A stretch of 51,016 nt of DNA from Bacteroidales bacterium UBA1181 (GTDB lineage Bacteria > Bacteroidota > Bacteroidia > Bacteroidales > Paludibacteraceae). Position numbers and translations under genes: made by a program. The notes beneath the pieces were generated by a model. It saw only the letters and a list, made by a program, of their open reading frames with translations, had not been told where the DNA came from and searched no databases. Below are positions 33,948 to 43,644 of the stretch, piece by piece. Location of the stretch: the NCBI GenBank assembly GCA_002310215.1, contig DBYR01000018.1, positions 1-51,016 on the forward strand. Reading direction: 5' to 3'. Each line of letters opens with the position of its first letter. Position 1 is the stretch's first letter.

Positions 33948-33952
33948 TCCAA

Positions 33953-34732
33953 CTAAACTTCCACGGCAATCCGTCTTTTCGTAAACCAAACCTTTTTCAC
34001 TACGCCAAAGAAAAGATTCACGCCCGTCCAAAAAAATGCGGGGACAACGCCCATCTCCTCCGAAATCCGGAACATACGATAGTGCCACTTAATCAAAGAG
34101 AGATAACTATGATTGCTGATCGAACCTTTTCTGACCCGATAAGTAGCCAAGTCCTCATCCAACAAGTAACAATCCGCCACAGCAGCGACTTTGAGCCACA
34201 TCGCATAGTCGTTATTCTTTTTCAAATCAGCTACTTGAATCAAGCCGACCACAGACGAATCGTACATGACGGAAAGGCATCCCGGCCAGCAGAAGCAATA
34301 CATGCCCCATTTCGTGATGCGGCGGGGCCCCGTCACATAGCGGTTGATCGGGGTAACGTCTTCCGCCATGAAGCCCCTTCCCGTATAGGAGAAGGCATAT
34401 CCGTTCTCCCTCATGAAAGCCAATTGATGCTCCAGTTTAAGCGGAGACCAGACATCATCCGCATCCAAGAAAGCGATCCATCGACCACGGGCCTCACGCA
34501 AGGCAAGATTTCTCGAGACCGCCGCCCCCGAGCGCACCTCATTCCTTAGGCAGCGGATGCGAGGGTCGCCAAAGCCCTCCGCACATGCTAAAGAGCCATC
34601 CGAGGAAGCATCATCCACGATGATCATCTCCCAATTCGGATACGACTGCGCACGCACGCTCTCAATCGCTTCCCTCAAGAAAGTGGCGCAATTGTAGGCC
34701 GGGGTGATGATAGAGACTAAATCATTCGTCAT
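33953..34732 (-). CDS. Glycosyltransferase family 2
   Basis: A 259-residue protein with a classic GT-A fold: VSIITPAYNCATFLREAIESV at the N-terminus, WEMIIVDDASSDGS (nucleotide contact), GAAVSRNLALREARGRWIAFLDADD with the metal DxD, and a YAMWLKVAAVADCYLLDEDLATYR acceptor region. A C-terminal hydrophobic or amphipathic segment (FFWTGVNLFFGVVKKVWF) may hold it at the membrane. It adds one sugar to the lipid-linked repeat unit. The sugar and linkage cannot be read from sequence. Confidence 0.93.
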   Translation of the reverse strand: MTNDLVSIITPAYNCATFLREAIESVRAQSYPNWEMIIVDDASSDGSLACAEGFGDPRIRCLRNEVRSGAAVSRNLALREARGRWIAFLDADDVWSPLKLEHQLAFMRENGYAFSYTGRGFMAEDVTPINRYVTGPRRITKWGMYCFCWPGCLSVMYDSSVVGLIQVADLKKNNDYAMWLKVAAVADCYLLDEDLATYRVRKGSISNHSYLSLIKWHYRMFRISEEMGVVPAFFWTGVNLFFGVVKKVWFTKRRIAVEV

Positions 34733-34779
34733 ATCCTACTCGTTCAGATGAATCTCAAGTACAATTTAGGCAGGGCACA

Positions 34780-35283
34780 TCACTCATCCTCAAGAATCCG
34801 ACAGGGCACACCAACCGCCTTACGACCTGCGGGAATGGATTTATTGACCAAAGACATAGCCCCCACCACGGCATTCTCACCAATCTCGATGTCCGTCCGA
34901 GCCATCACTGAAGCCCGCATGCCAATATACGCATTCCTCCTTATGATGATACGGTTATGTCCTTGTCCACGCCCATGGCAAGCGAAGAAAACGCCATAAG
35001 AGATGGTGACATCATCCTCAATCGTCAGCAGGTCATAACACTTGTCATCCAAATAGCAACGCATACCGATGAAGACATGTTTGCCGATCTTATACCCACA
35101 AAGGCGGTATAAGAAGATGCGCACGCAATTCCACGGCAGGTAAGGAATGAAAGCGGCGGAGAACCACTTGCGGATGGGGATGGTGAAGGCTCTCCACAAA
35201 GAGTAATTCCAGTAATAAGGGATATCCTCCTCCTTCACATTCCTATGGGTCATTTTATACAAAAGCTTCAGCACCATATTCAC
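34780..35283 (-). CDS. Hexapeptide-repeat acyltransferase (WcaF/WbbJ type)
   Basis: A 167-residue protein. An N-terminal helical part (WRAFTIPIRKWFSAAFIPYLPWNCVRIFLYR) precedes a left-handed beta-helix with irregular hexapeptide repeats: IGKHVFIGMRCYLDD, LTIEDDVTISYGV, NRIIIRRNAYIGMRASVMA and IEIGENAVVGAMSLVNKSIP, ending in AVGVPCRIL. The His in FFACHGRG is the likely catalytic residue. It probably O- or N-acetylates a sugar; if N-acetylation of the 4-amino sugar occurs in this locus, this is the best candidate, although PglD-type enzymes look different. Confidence 0.88.
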   Translation of the reverse strand: MNMVLKLLYKMTHRNVKEEDIPYYWNYSLWRAFTIPIRKWFSAAFIPYLPWNCVRIFLYRLCGYKIGKHVFIGMRCYLDDKCYDLLTIEDDVTISYGVFFACHGRGQGHNRIIIRRNAYIGMRASVMARTDIEIGENAVVGAMSLVNKSIPAGRKAVGVPCRILEDE

Positions 35284-35296
35284 AAACGATTAACAA

Positions 35297-36370
35297 TTAG
35301 AGAGACAAGACTAAATCCACCCACTCATTCGGGTGATCCATCACAGAACATTTCGGTATGGCACGTATTCGATCTATCTTTTCTTGGGTTAACTCATCAG
35401 ACAATCCATTCACCAAGGCGACGACCTGCGTCTCGTCAGAAGCATCCACCGTCAAACCGACGCCCCATTGTTCCACCCGTTCCGCCAAGAAGGTACCCTT
35501 CGATACGATGATAGGGGTTTCGAAATAGATGGCTTCGTATAACTTATTGGGCTCCGCATAGCGCACGTTCTCATAATCCGTATCATAAGCGGCCAGGACC
35601 CAATCCAATCCCGCATAGATAGCAGGCAGATCACGGGGGGTCTTGTAGGGACCATGAAAATGACAATTGCTCAGACGGGTTAGCGGCTCGAACAATTGGC
35701 TGTCACGCTCTGAGGGGAAATCCCCATAGAAATGGAACTCATGTTGAGGGAAGTGAGCGCAGAATCGATCGACAAAAGCAAGAATCGTCTTAAAACGGAT
35801 TCTACCCACAAAACCGATTCGAAGGTTATCATGTGTAATCTTCGGGACGGAAGGATAGTCCGCCACCGAGGAATCCAGCCTATTCGGCACGACAGAGACA
35901 TTGTCCGGGCATCTGTTCCCGAAATGATAACGAAGGAAACCCTCCGAGGTGAGCACCGTCCGGCGTGAGTTCACGATCAAACGTTTATCCACAAGTTCCA
36001 TCCAAGCACGTGCGAAAGGGTTTGACCAATAGGTATGCACTAAATCGCACTCCTCGTAGACGTATGGTCTGTTGTAGAAACGTAAGCGAAACATCAGAGC
36101 GACATCCAATCCGAAGAGATAGTAAAGATCAGCATCCGCAGAAGAAACCTTTCCCATAGACTTCAGCATAAGAGGGATACGTTTCAGGTAAGGAAGGTCG
36201 TTCGGGAAAGATCCGATGATCTCAATAGGAAACCCCACCTCCGAATTAAACACATCCGGAGAGCGATTGAAGGCATACACCCTCACGTCGACGCCACGTT
36301 GGATAAACGACCGTACGCGAATGATGCTCCGTTGGTTTTGGAGAGATCCTAAAACAAAAACGATTTTCAT
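35297..36370 (-). CDS. Glycosyltransferase, GT4-like (GT-B)
   Basis: A 357-residue protein with a GT-B fold: N-terminal MKIVFVLGSLQNQRSIIRVRSFIQRG, middle VVPNRLDSSV and LRIGFVGRIRFKTI, and a donor-site region ANYEN-like YENVRYAEPNKLYEAIYFETPIIVSKGTF, with the Glu pair spacing typical of GT4. It overlaps the upstream glycosyltransferase by four bases (ATGA), so the two are translationally coupled. Donor and acceptor are unknown. Confidence 0.88.
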   Translation of the reverse strand: MKIVFVLGSLQNQRSIIRVRSFIQRGVDVRVYAFNRSPDVFNSEVGFPIEIIGSFPNDLPYLKRIPLMLKSMGKVSSADADLYYLFGLDVALMFRLRFYNRPYVYEECDLVHTYWSNPFARAWMELVDKRLIVNSRRTVLTSEGFLRYHFGNRCPDNVSVVPNRLDSSVADYPSVPKITHDNLRIGFVGRIRFKTILAFVDRFCAHFPQHEFHFYGDFPSERDSQLFEPLTRLSNCHFHGPYKTPRDLPAIYAGLDWVLAAYDTDYENVRYAEPNKLYEAIYFETPIIVSKGTFLAERVEQWGVGLTVDASDETQVVALVNGLSDELTQEKIDRIRAIPKCSVMDHPNEWVDLVLSL

Positions 36371-37497
36371 GAGACAGATTGGTTACCTCCCTCCATGCGA
36401 GACTGGATGAAACGGAGGATGCTTTCCGCACGATTATCAATCATCCGTCCACTTGCGGAAGCCAAGGCATTGTCCGCATAAGTGTTTCTACGATTCACGT
36501 CAGAAAGGAAGCGGATCGCATCCGCCAGGTCATCCACACTCGTAGGATCCAACATAATCGAGTTTTGGTCATTCAAAACATCCCAATTAAACGGTCTGTC
36601 AGAAGAGATGACAGGCAAGCCACATGCCAAAGCCTCCACTATGGCATTGCAACATCCCTCATGAAGCGTCGGGAGGACAAACACATCCGAAGCATTCAGA
36701 TACTTCGGAAGCATTTCATGGGGAAGTTCTCCCTTAAACAATATATTGTCACATGTGGGCACATCCGACCCGCCACCCACAAATACAGAATGGACCGTAA
36801 TATCTTTTATCTTTCCTATGGCAGCGGAGAGCCTCAACGAGCCCTTCCGTTCACAGAAAGCCCCCACAAAAGCGACGATGTAGGCATCCTGCGGGAATCC
36901 TAATTCTTTACGGCACAAAGACCTATCCATCTTCCTGAAAAGCGAACCGTCGACAGCATTCGGGAAGACCTCGCATTTCTCGGCAGTGGCCAATCCCAAT
37001 GACACGCTCTCCTCCTTGTTCTTTTGAGAGACACAGATGACACCCGAGATATAATCCGCGAACTCTTTGGTCAGCAGTTTCATGTCAAACTGTTTCACGA
37101 TCTCAGCCTCTCCCGAAGCGACAAACAGGGGAAGGCGGTTATCCCTCGCATATTCATAGGCCCATTCCGCAGCGTTCCAAAAGTGAGTATAGACCACATC
37201 TGGGCGAAAATTCATTCGACGCAGCGCCTTATATAGGGCACGTTTCCTGAAAATATAGGAAGGGGAAATGCCTGCGATCCTCATTGTGGAGAACGAGAGG
37301 AACTTCGGGCGACACACCATCACACCATCCTCTTCACTCAAGTACGATATCCAATGTCTGTCCTTAGTGAGACTATACGGAGAAATCACATAGCAACTGT
37401 GTCCACATCGCGCGAACGCACACACCAACTCCTTCACGAACTGGTACTTCACCCTATATGGGGTTGGATAATTAGCTGTGACAATCAAGATGTTCAT
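36367..37497 (-). CDS. Glycosyltransferase, GT4 family
   Basis: About 376 residues from the ATG at 37497 (MNILIVTANYPTPYRVKYQFV), chosen because it overlaps the upstream polymerase stop as ATGA and because the N-terminal strand of the GT-B fold begins there. Donor-domain motifs are VFPNAVDGSLF, AFVGAFCERKGSLRL and VLPTLHEGCCNAIVEALACGLPVISSD with the EX7E-type glutamates. It transfers a sugar in capsule repeat assembly. Confidence 0.92.
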   Translation of the reverse strand: MNILIVTANYPTPYRVKYQFVKELVCAFARCGHSCYVISPYSLTKDRHWISYLSEEDGVMVCRPKFLSFSTMRIAGISPSYIFRKRALYKALRRMNFRPDVVYTHFWNAAEWAYEYARDNRLPLFVASGEAEIVKQFDMKLLTKEFADYISGVICVSQKNKEESVSLGLATAEKCEVFPNAVDGSLFRKMDRSLCRKELGFPQDAYIVAFVGAFCERKGSLRLSAAIGKIKDITVHSVFVGGGSDVPTCDNILFKGELPHEMLPKYLNASDVFVLPTLHEGCCNAIVEALACGLPVISSDRPFNWDVLNDQNSIMLDPTSVDDLADAIRFLSDVNRRNTYADNALASASGRMIDNRAESILRFIQSRMEGGNQSVS

Positions 37498-38693
37498 ACG
37501 GCCATGGATTTTTCTTCCTTTCCCCTCATTCCGGCACCTAAGCAGAAGCCCAACACACTGGTTGAGTATATGCTCATGCCTCCATACGAGAAGGAGAAAA
37601 AAGTCCGCACAAAATATATAAGCAGCACCAATCCGAAAGCGAAACCGATCAATCGATCGCCGGACATGGAACGCCAAGCCTGGAAAAAGGATATCCAGTA
37701 TATGGCATACAAAACGATGCCCAGCACACCTTGGTTAACGGCCAACTCCAACCAATCGTTATGCGCATAGTTAACGGAGACCTCCAACGTGGCATTCGCA
37801 CCTGAGCCCAAAAGGAACTGAAAGAACGTCGTATCATAGAGGAAATAGTTTAGGAAAGTGGCAAACAAGAAGTCTCTACCACTTGTATTCCCCTCAATAG
37901 TCGCTTGCAGACGTTGGTTGAAGAAGGTGCTTGTCTGCAGTAGGTGCCACACCAAATAAGCCATTATGACAACCACCACAGCAGAGACAACCACAATCAA
38001 CAATTTCTTGTAACTCTTCGCCGTGCGGAACATCTCCAACAAGAACCATACCATGCAGAGTGTACCAATCAAAATAGCGCCTCGCTTCATTCCCATCACG
38101 ACAAAAGTCATCACACAAATAAGCCCTAAATATTGTAGCCAAGGGCGTTTGTCGAAGAACGCCAAGACAGGGAATAGGCAGAGGAACTCATATCCCATGT
38201 TATTGACGACACCGTCACGATCCACCCCCCGCTCCATCAAAATAGACCTCGACTCCAACTCCTCACTCCAATAGGATATGATAATCACAACGAAAAAGAA
38301 GAAAGTCAGCACCTGCATGTATCTCTTGGTAAGGACATTCTTCCATGCGAAATAGTAAAACACATAAATAGGCAGAAGGGAATTCATTATACCCTTCAAA
38401 TAGTTAAATGGCTTATTGACCGTCACCCCAAGATAGAAATGGTCTCCCTCCAAAACATAGACCATCCCATAAAAGAAAAACATAATCATCAGCGCATTTA
38501 GCACATAGATATAGGCTGGCTTGTCTGGCACCTTCATGTTCACCATGCAGAAATAGTAAACCGCCATGGCGTTCAACGTGAGGATAATAACCTGAGAAAG
38601 TATATTACCCTCCGTCCATAGGAGTCCTTGCAACTCATACAAGAACCACAATAGTATATACAAGAAAAGGATATGTTTCTCTCTCAGCATCAT
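37494..38693 (-). CDS. wzy: O-antigen/capsule polymerase (Wzy-like, O-antigen ligase family)
   Basis: A 399-residue polytopic protein with about 11-12 hydrophobic helices. The large external loop and the following helix (TSGRDFLFATFLNYFLYDTTFFQFLLGSG, then YAHNDWLELAVNQGVLGIVLY) match the Wzy_C/O-antigen ligase pattern with its HND-type motif. It polymerises the lipid-linked repeat units in the periplasm; the alternative, a ligase, is less likely because wzx, wza and wzc are in the same locus. It shares one base with the next upstream gene. Confidence 0.85.
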   Translation of the reverse strand: MMLREKHILFLYILLWFLYELQGLLWTEGNILSQVIILTLNAMAVYYFCMVNMKVPDKPAYIYVLNALMIMFFFYGMVYVLEGDHFYLGVTVNKPFNYLKGIMNSLLPIYVFYYFAWKNVLTKRYMQVLTFFFFVVIIISYWSEELESRSILMERGVDRDGVVNNMGYEFLCLFPVLAFFDKRPWLQYLGLICVMTFVVMGMKRGAILIGTLCMVWFLLEMFRTAKSYKKLLIVVVSAVVVVIMAYLVWHLLQTSTFFNQRLQATIEGNTSGRDFLFATFLNYFLYDTTFFQFLLGSGANATLEVSVNYAHNDWLELAVNQGVLGIVLYAIYWISFFQAWRSMSGDRLIGFAFGLVLLIYFVRTFFSFSYGGMSIYSTSVLGFCLGAGMRGKEEKSMAV

Positions 38694-39613
38694 TATTCAC
38701 CATGACATTTAGGAGGAAGCGACAACCATTCGCCAAATTCACGGTCACGCTCCATAGAGCACATATCATTATAACCGCTTGTGGCGAAGAATGTTAATTC
38801 GCCGAAATACACTTGCCCATTCAGGCTATAAAGGTCCACCCGCACATGAGGGAACCCAGCCGACAACGTAGCCGCGATGCGTTTCATCTCAGAAAATGAA
38901 TCAGGCATACTATGCGGACCCCCAGAAGGCTCCACACCCCTACAGACTATCGGCAATAGGCGGAAATCCATGTCGTAATAGTCTAACGTTTTGTGTCCTG
39001 ATTGATGTCCGATCACATACATCACCTTAGGAGTCCCGTCAAAACAAAGGAACTTATAATCCTTCAGGTCTTCGTCATCCCCCCCCATATAGGTCTCGGC
39101 GATAATCCGACGAGGCACATTCTTGTAAGGCCATTCCCTTGTCTCCGCATAGAAATCACGCTTCATGCAACGACTCAGTTTCTTCCTCGCCGCCTGTATG
39201 TCAAACGACGATTTATCCTTGCAGATCACCACGCTATTGGTGTCGTGGTTACATTTCAGGACAAACCGATCGGGCAAAGTGTCGAAATCAATATCCTCCG
39301 CATGCTCCCACACGCCTAACGTGGGGATGATATACTCATCGCCTATCCGCTCCGCCACCCACTGTTTCGCAAGGTATTTATCCACCATGACCGTACATTC
39401 CGGACGATGATAGTAGAGTTTCAGCCACTGCAGTTTTTCCGTATAAGTTTGCGGAGTTTTCAAATTCAGACGTTTCCCCAACTGCAGGTAATACATCGCA
39501 TGGAGGTAAAGTTTATCAGGGATCCAACGTGCCACCCGCAGCAACACTCCTATTGCGAGAGCTCGCGGGGTCATCAGATATTTCAGCCACGGAACACCCA
39601 TCTCGAATATCAC
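38693..39613 (-). CDS. TupA-like ATP-grasp protein (capsule modification)
   Basis: A 306-residue protein of the ATP-grasp TupA type: TPQTYTEKLQWLKLYYHRPECTVMVDKY, FVLKCNHDTNSVVICKD, YKNVPRRIIAETYM, LKDYKFLCFDGTPKVMYV and a C-terminal FPHVRVDLYSLNGQVYFGELTFFATSGY. Such proteins are often annotated as glycosyltransferases, but the fold is that of carboxylate-amine ligases; the founding TupA is linked to teichuronopeptide synthesis. In this locus it may join an amino-acid or peptide-like group to uronic acid sugars, which fits the upstream UDP-sugar dehydrogenase. It overlaps the CapA-like gene by four bases. Confidence 0.85.
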   Translation of the reverse strand: MIFEMGVPWLKYLMTPRALAIGVLLRVARWIPDKLYLHAMYYLQLGKRLNLKTPQTYTEKLQWLKLYYHRPECTVMVDKYLAKQWVAERIGDEYIIPTLGVWEHAEDIDFDTLPDRFVLKCNHDTNSVVICKDKSSFDIQAARKKLSRCMKRDFYAETREWPYKNVPRRIIAETYMGGDDEDLKDYKFLCFDGTPKVMYVIGHQSGHKTLDYYDMDFRLLPIVCRGVEPSGGPHSMPDSFSEMKRIAATLSAGFPHVRVDLYSLNGQVYFGELTFFATSGYNDMCSMERDREFGEWLSLPPKCHGE

Positions 39614-40746
39614 TTCTTATCCGTAAAAAAAGAATTCATATACACAGAGAATAAATCCCTATGAGACTCGCAATCCAAATAATTCAGGAAACGGGCGAGC
39701 CGTCTCTTCTGGAGAAATCTCGGGAAAAGATGCTTCCTCGCTAAATATAACAACACACGATTCTGATACGGATATAAAACCGACAAATACGCATCCCCTC
39801 GTTCCTTGGCCATCTTATCGAACGCAGTCCTCAGCCGAGACGAATCTTCTATCTGTCCATTCAGTTCCCTGATTTTTTCCTCAAACCTGCCAACCTCTTC
39901 CCCGTCCATCATTCGAACCACAGGGGATTCATCGCATTGGACAAATGGAATCAACTCGAACGAGACGCTTTCTCCTCCGAAATCCAACCGAACCATATAA
40001 CCCTCGTTCCACGATGAATTCCTCTTGGAGCTATCAAAGCAGAAATTGCCTAACCCATAGAATATCGGAGCCCCCTTATAGCACTCATACCCGCTATAAC
40101 AATGCTGATGATGATTCACAACCGCATCAGCCCCCGCATCCACAAAGAAGCGGTACAACTCCTGCATCCTTGGCGTAGGCAGAGGATAATATTCCTTGCC
40201 GCCATGGGCTATCACCAAAACATAATCAGACTTGGATTTCGCTTCCTGAATCGTGCGGAAAAGACGTATCGGCTCGATAGGGTTCGCACCCGCCCTCATC
40301 TCCGACGCAATGGAGAACTCATGCTCACAACAGTTGATAACAGCAAGTGTCGCACCACCGAGCTCTTTGTATAGAACCTTGCCCGCCTCATCTAAGTTTC
40401 TTCCCGCACCCACGTATTCCATGCCCTTCCCCGTCAGCACGTCCAACGTGTTCAAGAGACTGGCATCTCCGTAATCCATGATATGGTTATTCGCCAACGT
40501 CGCGCAAGAGAAACCAGACTCACGCAATGCTTCGACTGATTTTTCCGAACACTTCAAGTGCGGTCCACACTTGGTGATCGGAGACGATACGCCATCCCAT
40601 ACCGGGCATTCCAAATTGACGAAAGAATAATCCGCACTTCCAACCAATGGACGAATCCCAGCGAACACCCCGAACGAAGCCCCCTCCTCTATCAAGGACT
40701 CCACACGCAACATGGGACAAAAATCGGAAGCTACCAGAACCTTCAT
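39610..40746 (-). CDS. CapA-family metallophosphatase-fold protein
   Basis: A 378-residue protein of the PGA_cap (CapA/PgsA) family. Metal-site motifs are in order: SDFCPM, VNLECPV, CATLANNHIMDYG, VIAHGGKEYY, GADAVVNHHQHCYSG and IFYGLGNFCFDSS. CapA proteins take part in poly-gamma-glutamate capsule handling, and relatives are found in polysaccharide loci with unknown substrate. No signal peptide or membrane helix is visible, unlike classical PgsA, so it may act in the cytoplasm. It overlaps both neighbours by four bases. Confidence 0.88.
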   Translation of the reverse strand: MKVLVASDFCPMLRVESLIEEGASFGVFAGIRPLVGSADYSFVNLECPVWDGVSSPITKCGPHLKCSEKSVEALRESGFSCATLANNHIMDYGDASLLNTLDVLTGKGMEYVGAGRNLDEAGKVLYKELGGATLAVINCCEHEFSIASEMRAGANPIEPIRLFRTIQEAKSKSDYVLVIAHGGKEYYPLPTPRMQELYRFFVDAGADAVVNHHQHCYSGYECYKGAPIFYGLGNFCFDSSKRNSSWNEGYMVRLDFGGESVSFELIPFVQCDESPVVRMMDGEEVGRFEEKIRELNGQIEDSSRLRTAFDKMAKERGDAYLSVLYPYQNRVLLYLARKHLFPRFLQKRRLARFLNYLDCESHRDLFSVYMNSFFTDKK

Positions 40747-42191
40747 CGACGAACCATTTTAGCTAAATCAAAAAACAAAACGCGTTCCTTTGGGAACATC
40801 ATCACGCATCCCACATACACGAGTAGGCTGACACATAACGAGCCAATCTGCACCGTCATCGACGACCCAACGCAACGAAGCAGATAGGTCATGCCGAGCA
40901 TCAGTGTGGCAGCGAATAACGCAGGAACGATATTCCTGGAGATCTTCAGCGGAGAAATCTTCAACACCACCCACACAATCAACAGATGGACGGCTATAAA
41001 CTCCAGCCGGACAGAGGAACGCACCCAACACAAAGTATGGAATCCATATCCGACAGATAACCACACGGCTGGCCATAAAACAATTATATGAAGCCATTGG
41101 GCAAGCACAGAGAGTTTAGGCTTCCCCAAAGCCCTATAGATTTCACTACAATAATGGGACATTACGATCATAAGTGCGGAGGAAAGGCCCCATAACCCTA
41201 TGAAAAAAGAGGCCTCCATCCACGTCTCCCCCAAAAGAATCTTTGTCACCAACTCGTCATAAGAGAAGAGAATCACGCCAATCGGGAAGGCCACCATCGC
41301 AACCATCTTTTGGAACTTAAAAAACAAGTTGAAAAAAGATTCTCTATCGTTCTGGAGTCTGGACAACGAGGAGAAGAGGATGGGGGTAGTCACGGATGTC
41401 ACCAAACCTAATATTTGACCAACCAAAACACTTGACGTTCTATAAAGGCCCAAATAGTATTGACTCAGCATGGTCCCGACGATGAAGACATCCACATAGC
41501 TGGTCAACCAGATGGAAATCGCTTCGAAGAGCGACCACAGAGAAAAAGAAAGCATTTCCTTCAAATCGCGAAACGAGAAGTATAAACTGGGCTTCCATTT
41601 CGACCAGCAGGTCAACAGGAGTGCATTCACTATGTTTTGGGAGAGAGTACCGATCACTAACGCCCAATAATTTTTCAGGAAAAAAGCCAACGGCAACGTG
41701 ACCAACAAAGGGACCAAAACATACACGACACGAACGTTGAACAAAGTCCTAAAGTCCAAAGTCCGTTTGTAGAGAGCAATCTGTATAGACGAGAATGCCG
41801 ACAACGGAATGGAAAGAGAAGCCACCGCCAATGCCGTGCCCATATTAGGGCTTCCCACACACGTCGCCAATGGTTCCCTGAAGATGAAAATGACGATCCA
41901 TAGGAGAATCGACAAGCAAAGATTACACCAGAAAGCCACATTTGAGCTTCTATGCAAATCCGCCGCCGAGCCAAAATCGTGCTGGATCAGATACTTCTGG
42001 AAACCCGCATCTGTAAAAATCTCCGCAAATGAGATGATGACCACCAAGGATGTAACCACCCCGAAAGCCTCCGGAGCCAACAACCTCGCCAGCACCATAC
42101 TCACCACAGGCGTGAGTAACTTGGCCGCAATCTCCGCCACGGAAGACCACTTTACAGCAACAACAATGTCTTTTTTTAAATCGTCATGCAT
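40743..42191 (-). CDS. wzx: Polysaccharide flippase (Wzx-like, MOP superfamily)
   Basis: About 482 residues from the ATG at 42191 (MHDDLKKDIVVAVKWSSVAEIAAKLLTPVV). About 12-14 hydrophobic helices with the typical start SMVLARLLAPEAFGVVTSLVVIISFAEIFTDAGFQKYLI place it in the Polysacc_synt/MATE-like flippase superfamily. It moves undecaprenyl-linked repeat units across the inner membrane. Located between the UDP-sugar dehydrogenase and CapA genes, with a four-base overlap to the latter. Confidence 0.9.
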   Translation of the reverse strand: MHDDLKKDIVVAVKWSSVAEIAAKLLTPVVSMVLARLLAPEAFGVVTSLVVIISFAEIFTDAGFQKYLIQHDFGSAADLHRSSNVAFWCNLCLSILLWIVIFIFREPLATCVGSPNMGTALAVASLSIPLSAFSSIQIALYKRTLDFRTLFNVRVVYVLVPLLVTLPLAFFLKNYWALVIGTLSQNIVNALLLTCWSKWKPSLYFSFRDLKEMLSFSLWSLFEAISIWLTSYVDVFIVGTMLSQYYLGLYRTSSVLVGQILGLVTSVTTPILFSSLSRLQNDRESFFNLFFKFQKMVAMVAFPIGVILFSYDELVTKILLGETWMEASFFIGLWGLSSALMIVMSHYCSEIYRALGKPKLSVLAQWLHIIVLWPAVWLSVGYGFHTLCWVRSSVRLEFIAVHLLIVWVVLKISPLKISRNIVPALFAATLMLGMTYLLRCVGSSMTVQIGSLCVSLLVYVGCVMMFPKERVLFFDLAKMVRR

Positions 42192-42239
42192 AAAGAGCAG
42201 CAAACACAGCCCACAAGCGTCAGGGGATTAAAATCCATC

Positions 42240-43532
42240 TTAAAGTCTGCCATCCACCTGATTCCTATCGCAGAACCCTTTCACATCATAAACAACCCCC
42301 TTTTGTGTATTCTTCAAAAAGCTTCTGACGTCCAATTCCATGAACTGCCGATGGGCAACCGACACGATCACCGCATCGAAAGAGCACTGGAGATCGGAGA
42401 ACGACGCATCACTCAAGGCGATACCATACTCCGCCTTCACCAGCTTCGCATCCGCCCATGGATCACAGACCACGATGTCATGCGTATACTCCAATAGCGT
42501 ATGGTAGACATCCACCACTTTGGTGTTGCGGATATCGGGACAGTTCTCCTTGAACGTGAAGCCTAACAACAATATCTTAGAGTCCTTCACGACCAAGCCT
42601 TTCTTGTTCATGCACTTGATCGTCTGCTCGGCAACGTATGCCCCCATGCCGTCATTGAGGCGACGGGCGGAGATCATCACGCGGGGCAACACACCATATA
42701 CTTGCGCCTTCTGTATCAGATAGTAGGGGTCGACGGAGATGCAATGTCCACCCACCAATCCAGGCTTCATCTTGATGAAATTCCACTTCGTGGCGGCAGC
42801 CTCCAACACATCGTTCGTGTCGATACCCATGGCGTTGAATATCTTCGCCAACTCGTTCACGAAGGCGATATTCACGTCCCGCTGCGTATTCTCTATAATC
42901 TTACAAGCCTCCGCCACACGGATGGAAGGCGCCCGATGGGTACCGTTGACCAAAACTGAGGCGTAGACCCTATCGACAAAATCAGCCACCTCTGGCGTGG
43001 AACCGGAAGTCACTTTCTTAATCTTATCCACCGTATGCACCTTATCCCCTGGGTTAATCCGCTCAGGAGAATAACCTGCGAAAAAGTCCTGATTGAATGT
43101 CAAGCCGGAAACACGCTCGATCACAGGAATGCACTCATCCTCCGTCATGCCAGGATAGACGGTAGACTCATAGACCACCACATCCCCACGTGCGATCACC
43201 TTGCCGACCGTCTCGCTCGCCCCCAAGAGAGGAGCCAAATCGGGAGCATTGTCCGCATCAATAGGTGTGGGGACAGCCACCACGTAGAAGTTACAACCGC
43301 GTATCTCCTCCAAATCCGACGTGCACGTGAAGCCGTTTTCGAAAGCCTTCCGCAAAGATGCCTCATCCACCTCCTTCGTGGAATCACATCCTCTCCGCAA
43401 CGCCTCCACACGGGCAGGATTCGTGTCATACCCTACGGTTTTGTATCGAGTGGAAAAGAGACGTGCCAGCGGTAAACCCACATAGCCCAACCCCACCACA
43501 CAGATTCTAATATTCTCTAGTGAAAAGTTCAT
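42240..43532 (-). CDS. UDP-sugar 6-dehydrogenase (TviB/WbpO-like)
   Basis: A 430-residue NAD-dependent enzyme: Rossmann start ICVVGLGYVGLPLARLFS, then VVAVPTPIDADNAPDL, VYESTVYPGMTEDECIPV, GYSPERINPGDK, the catalytic lysine/cysteine region KPGLVGGHCISVDPYYLIQKAQ and a C-terminal domain with LLLGFTFKENCPDIRNTKV. The closest described relatives oxidise C6 of UDP-HexNAc (TviB, WbpO), giving UDP-GalNAcA or UDP-GlcNAcA, rather than UDP-glucose. The capsule repeat therefore probably contains an N-acetylhexosaminuronic acid. It is separated from wzc by 112 bases of AT-rich DNA (43533-43644) with no clear promoter. Confidence 0.92.
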   Translation of the reverse strand: MNFSLENIRICVVGLGYVGLPLARLFSTRYKTVGYDTNPARVEALRRGCDSTKEVDEASLRKAFENGFTCTSDLEEIRGCNFYVVAVPTPIDADNAPDLAPLLGASETVGKVIARGDVVVYESTVYPGMTEDECIPVIERVSGLTFNQDFFAGYSPERINPGDKVHTVDKIKKVTSGSTPEVADFVDRVYASVLVNGTHRAPSIRVAEACKIIENTQRDVNIAFVNELAKIFNAMGIDTNDVLEAAATKWNFIKMKPGLVGGHCISVDPYYLIQKAQVYGVLPRVMISARRLNDGMGAYVAEQTIKCMNKKGLVVKDSKILLLGFTFKENCPDIRNTKVVDVYHTLLEYTHDIVVCDPWADAKLVKAEYGIALSDASFSDLQCSFDAVIVSVAHRQFMELDVRSFLKNTQKGVVYDVKGFCDRNQVDGRL

Positions 43533-43644
43533 TTTTTAGATAATAAAAATGTCCAAGTATTTATGAATCAACAAGTTATATTTTTAATTCAAAAACACTT
43601 CGTGATTGTCAGTAACATGCCGACAAATTCCTCGTCCTCATCAA

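Noticed and set aside
35985..35993. Perfect DnaA box TTATCCACA
   Set aside because: It is single and lies inside a glycosyltransferase coding region, so it is probably chance.
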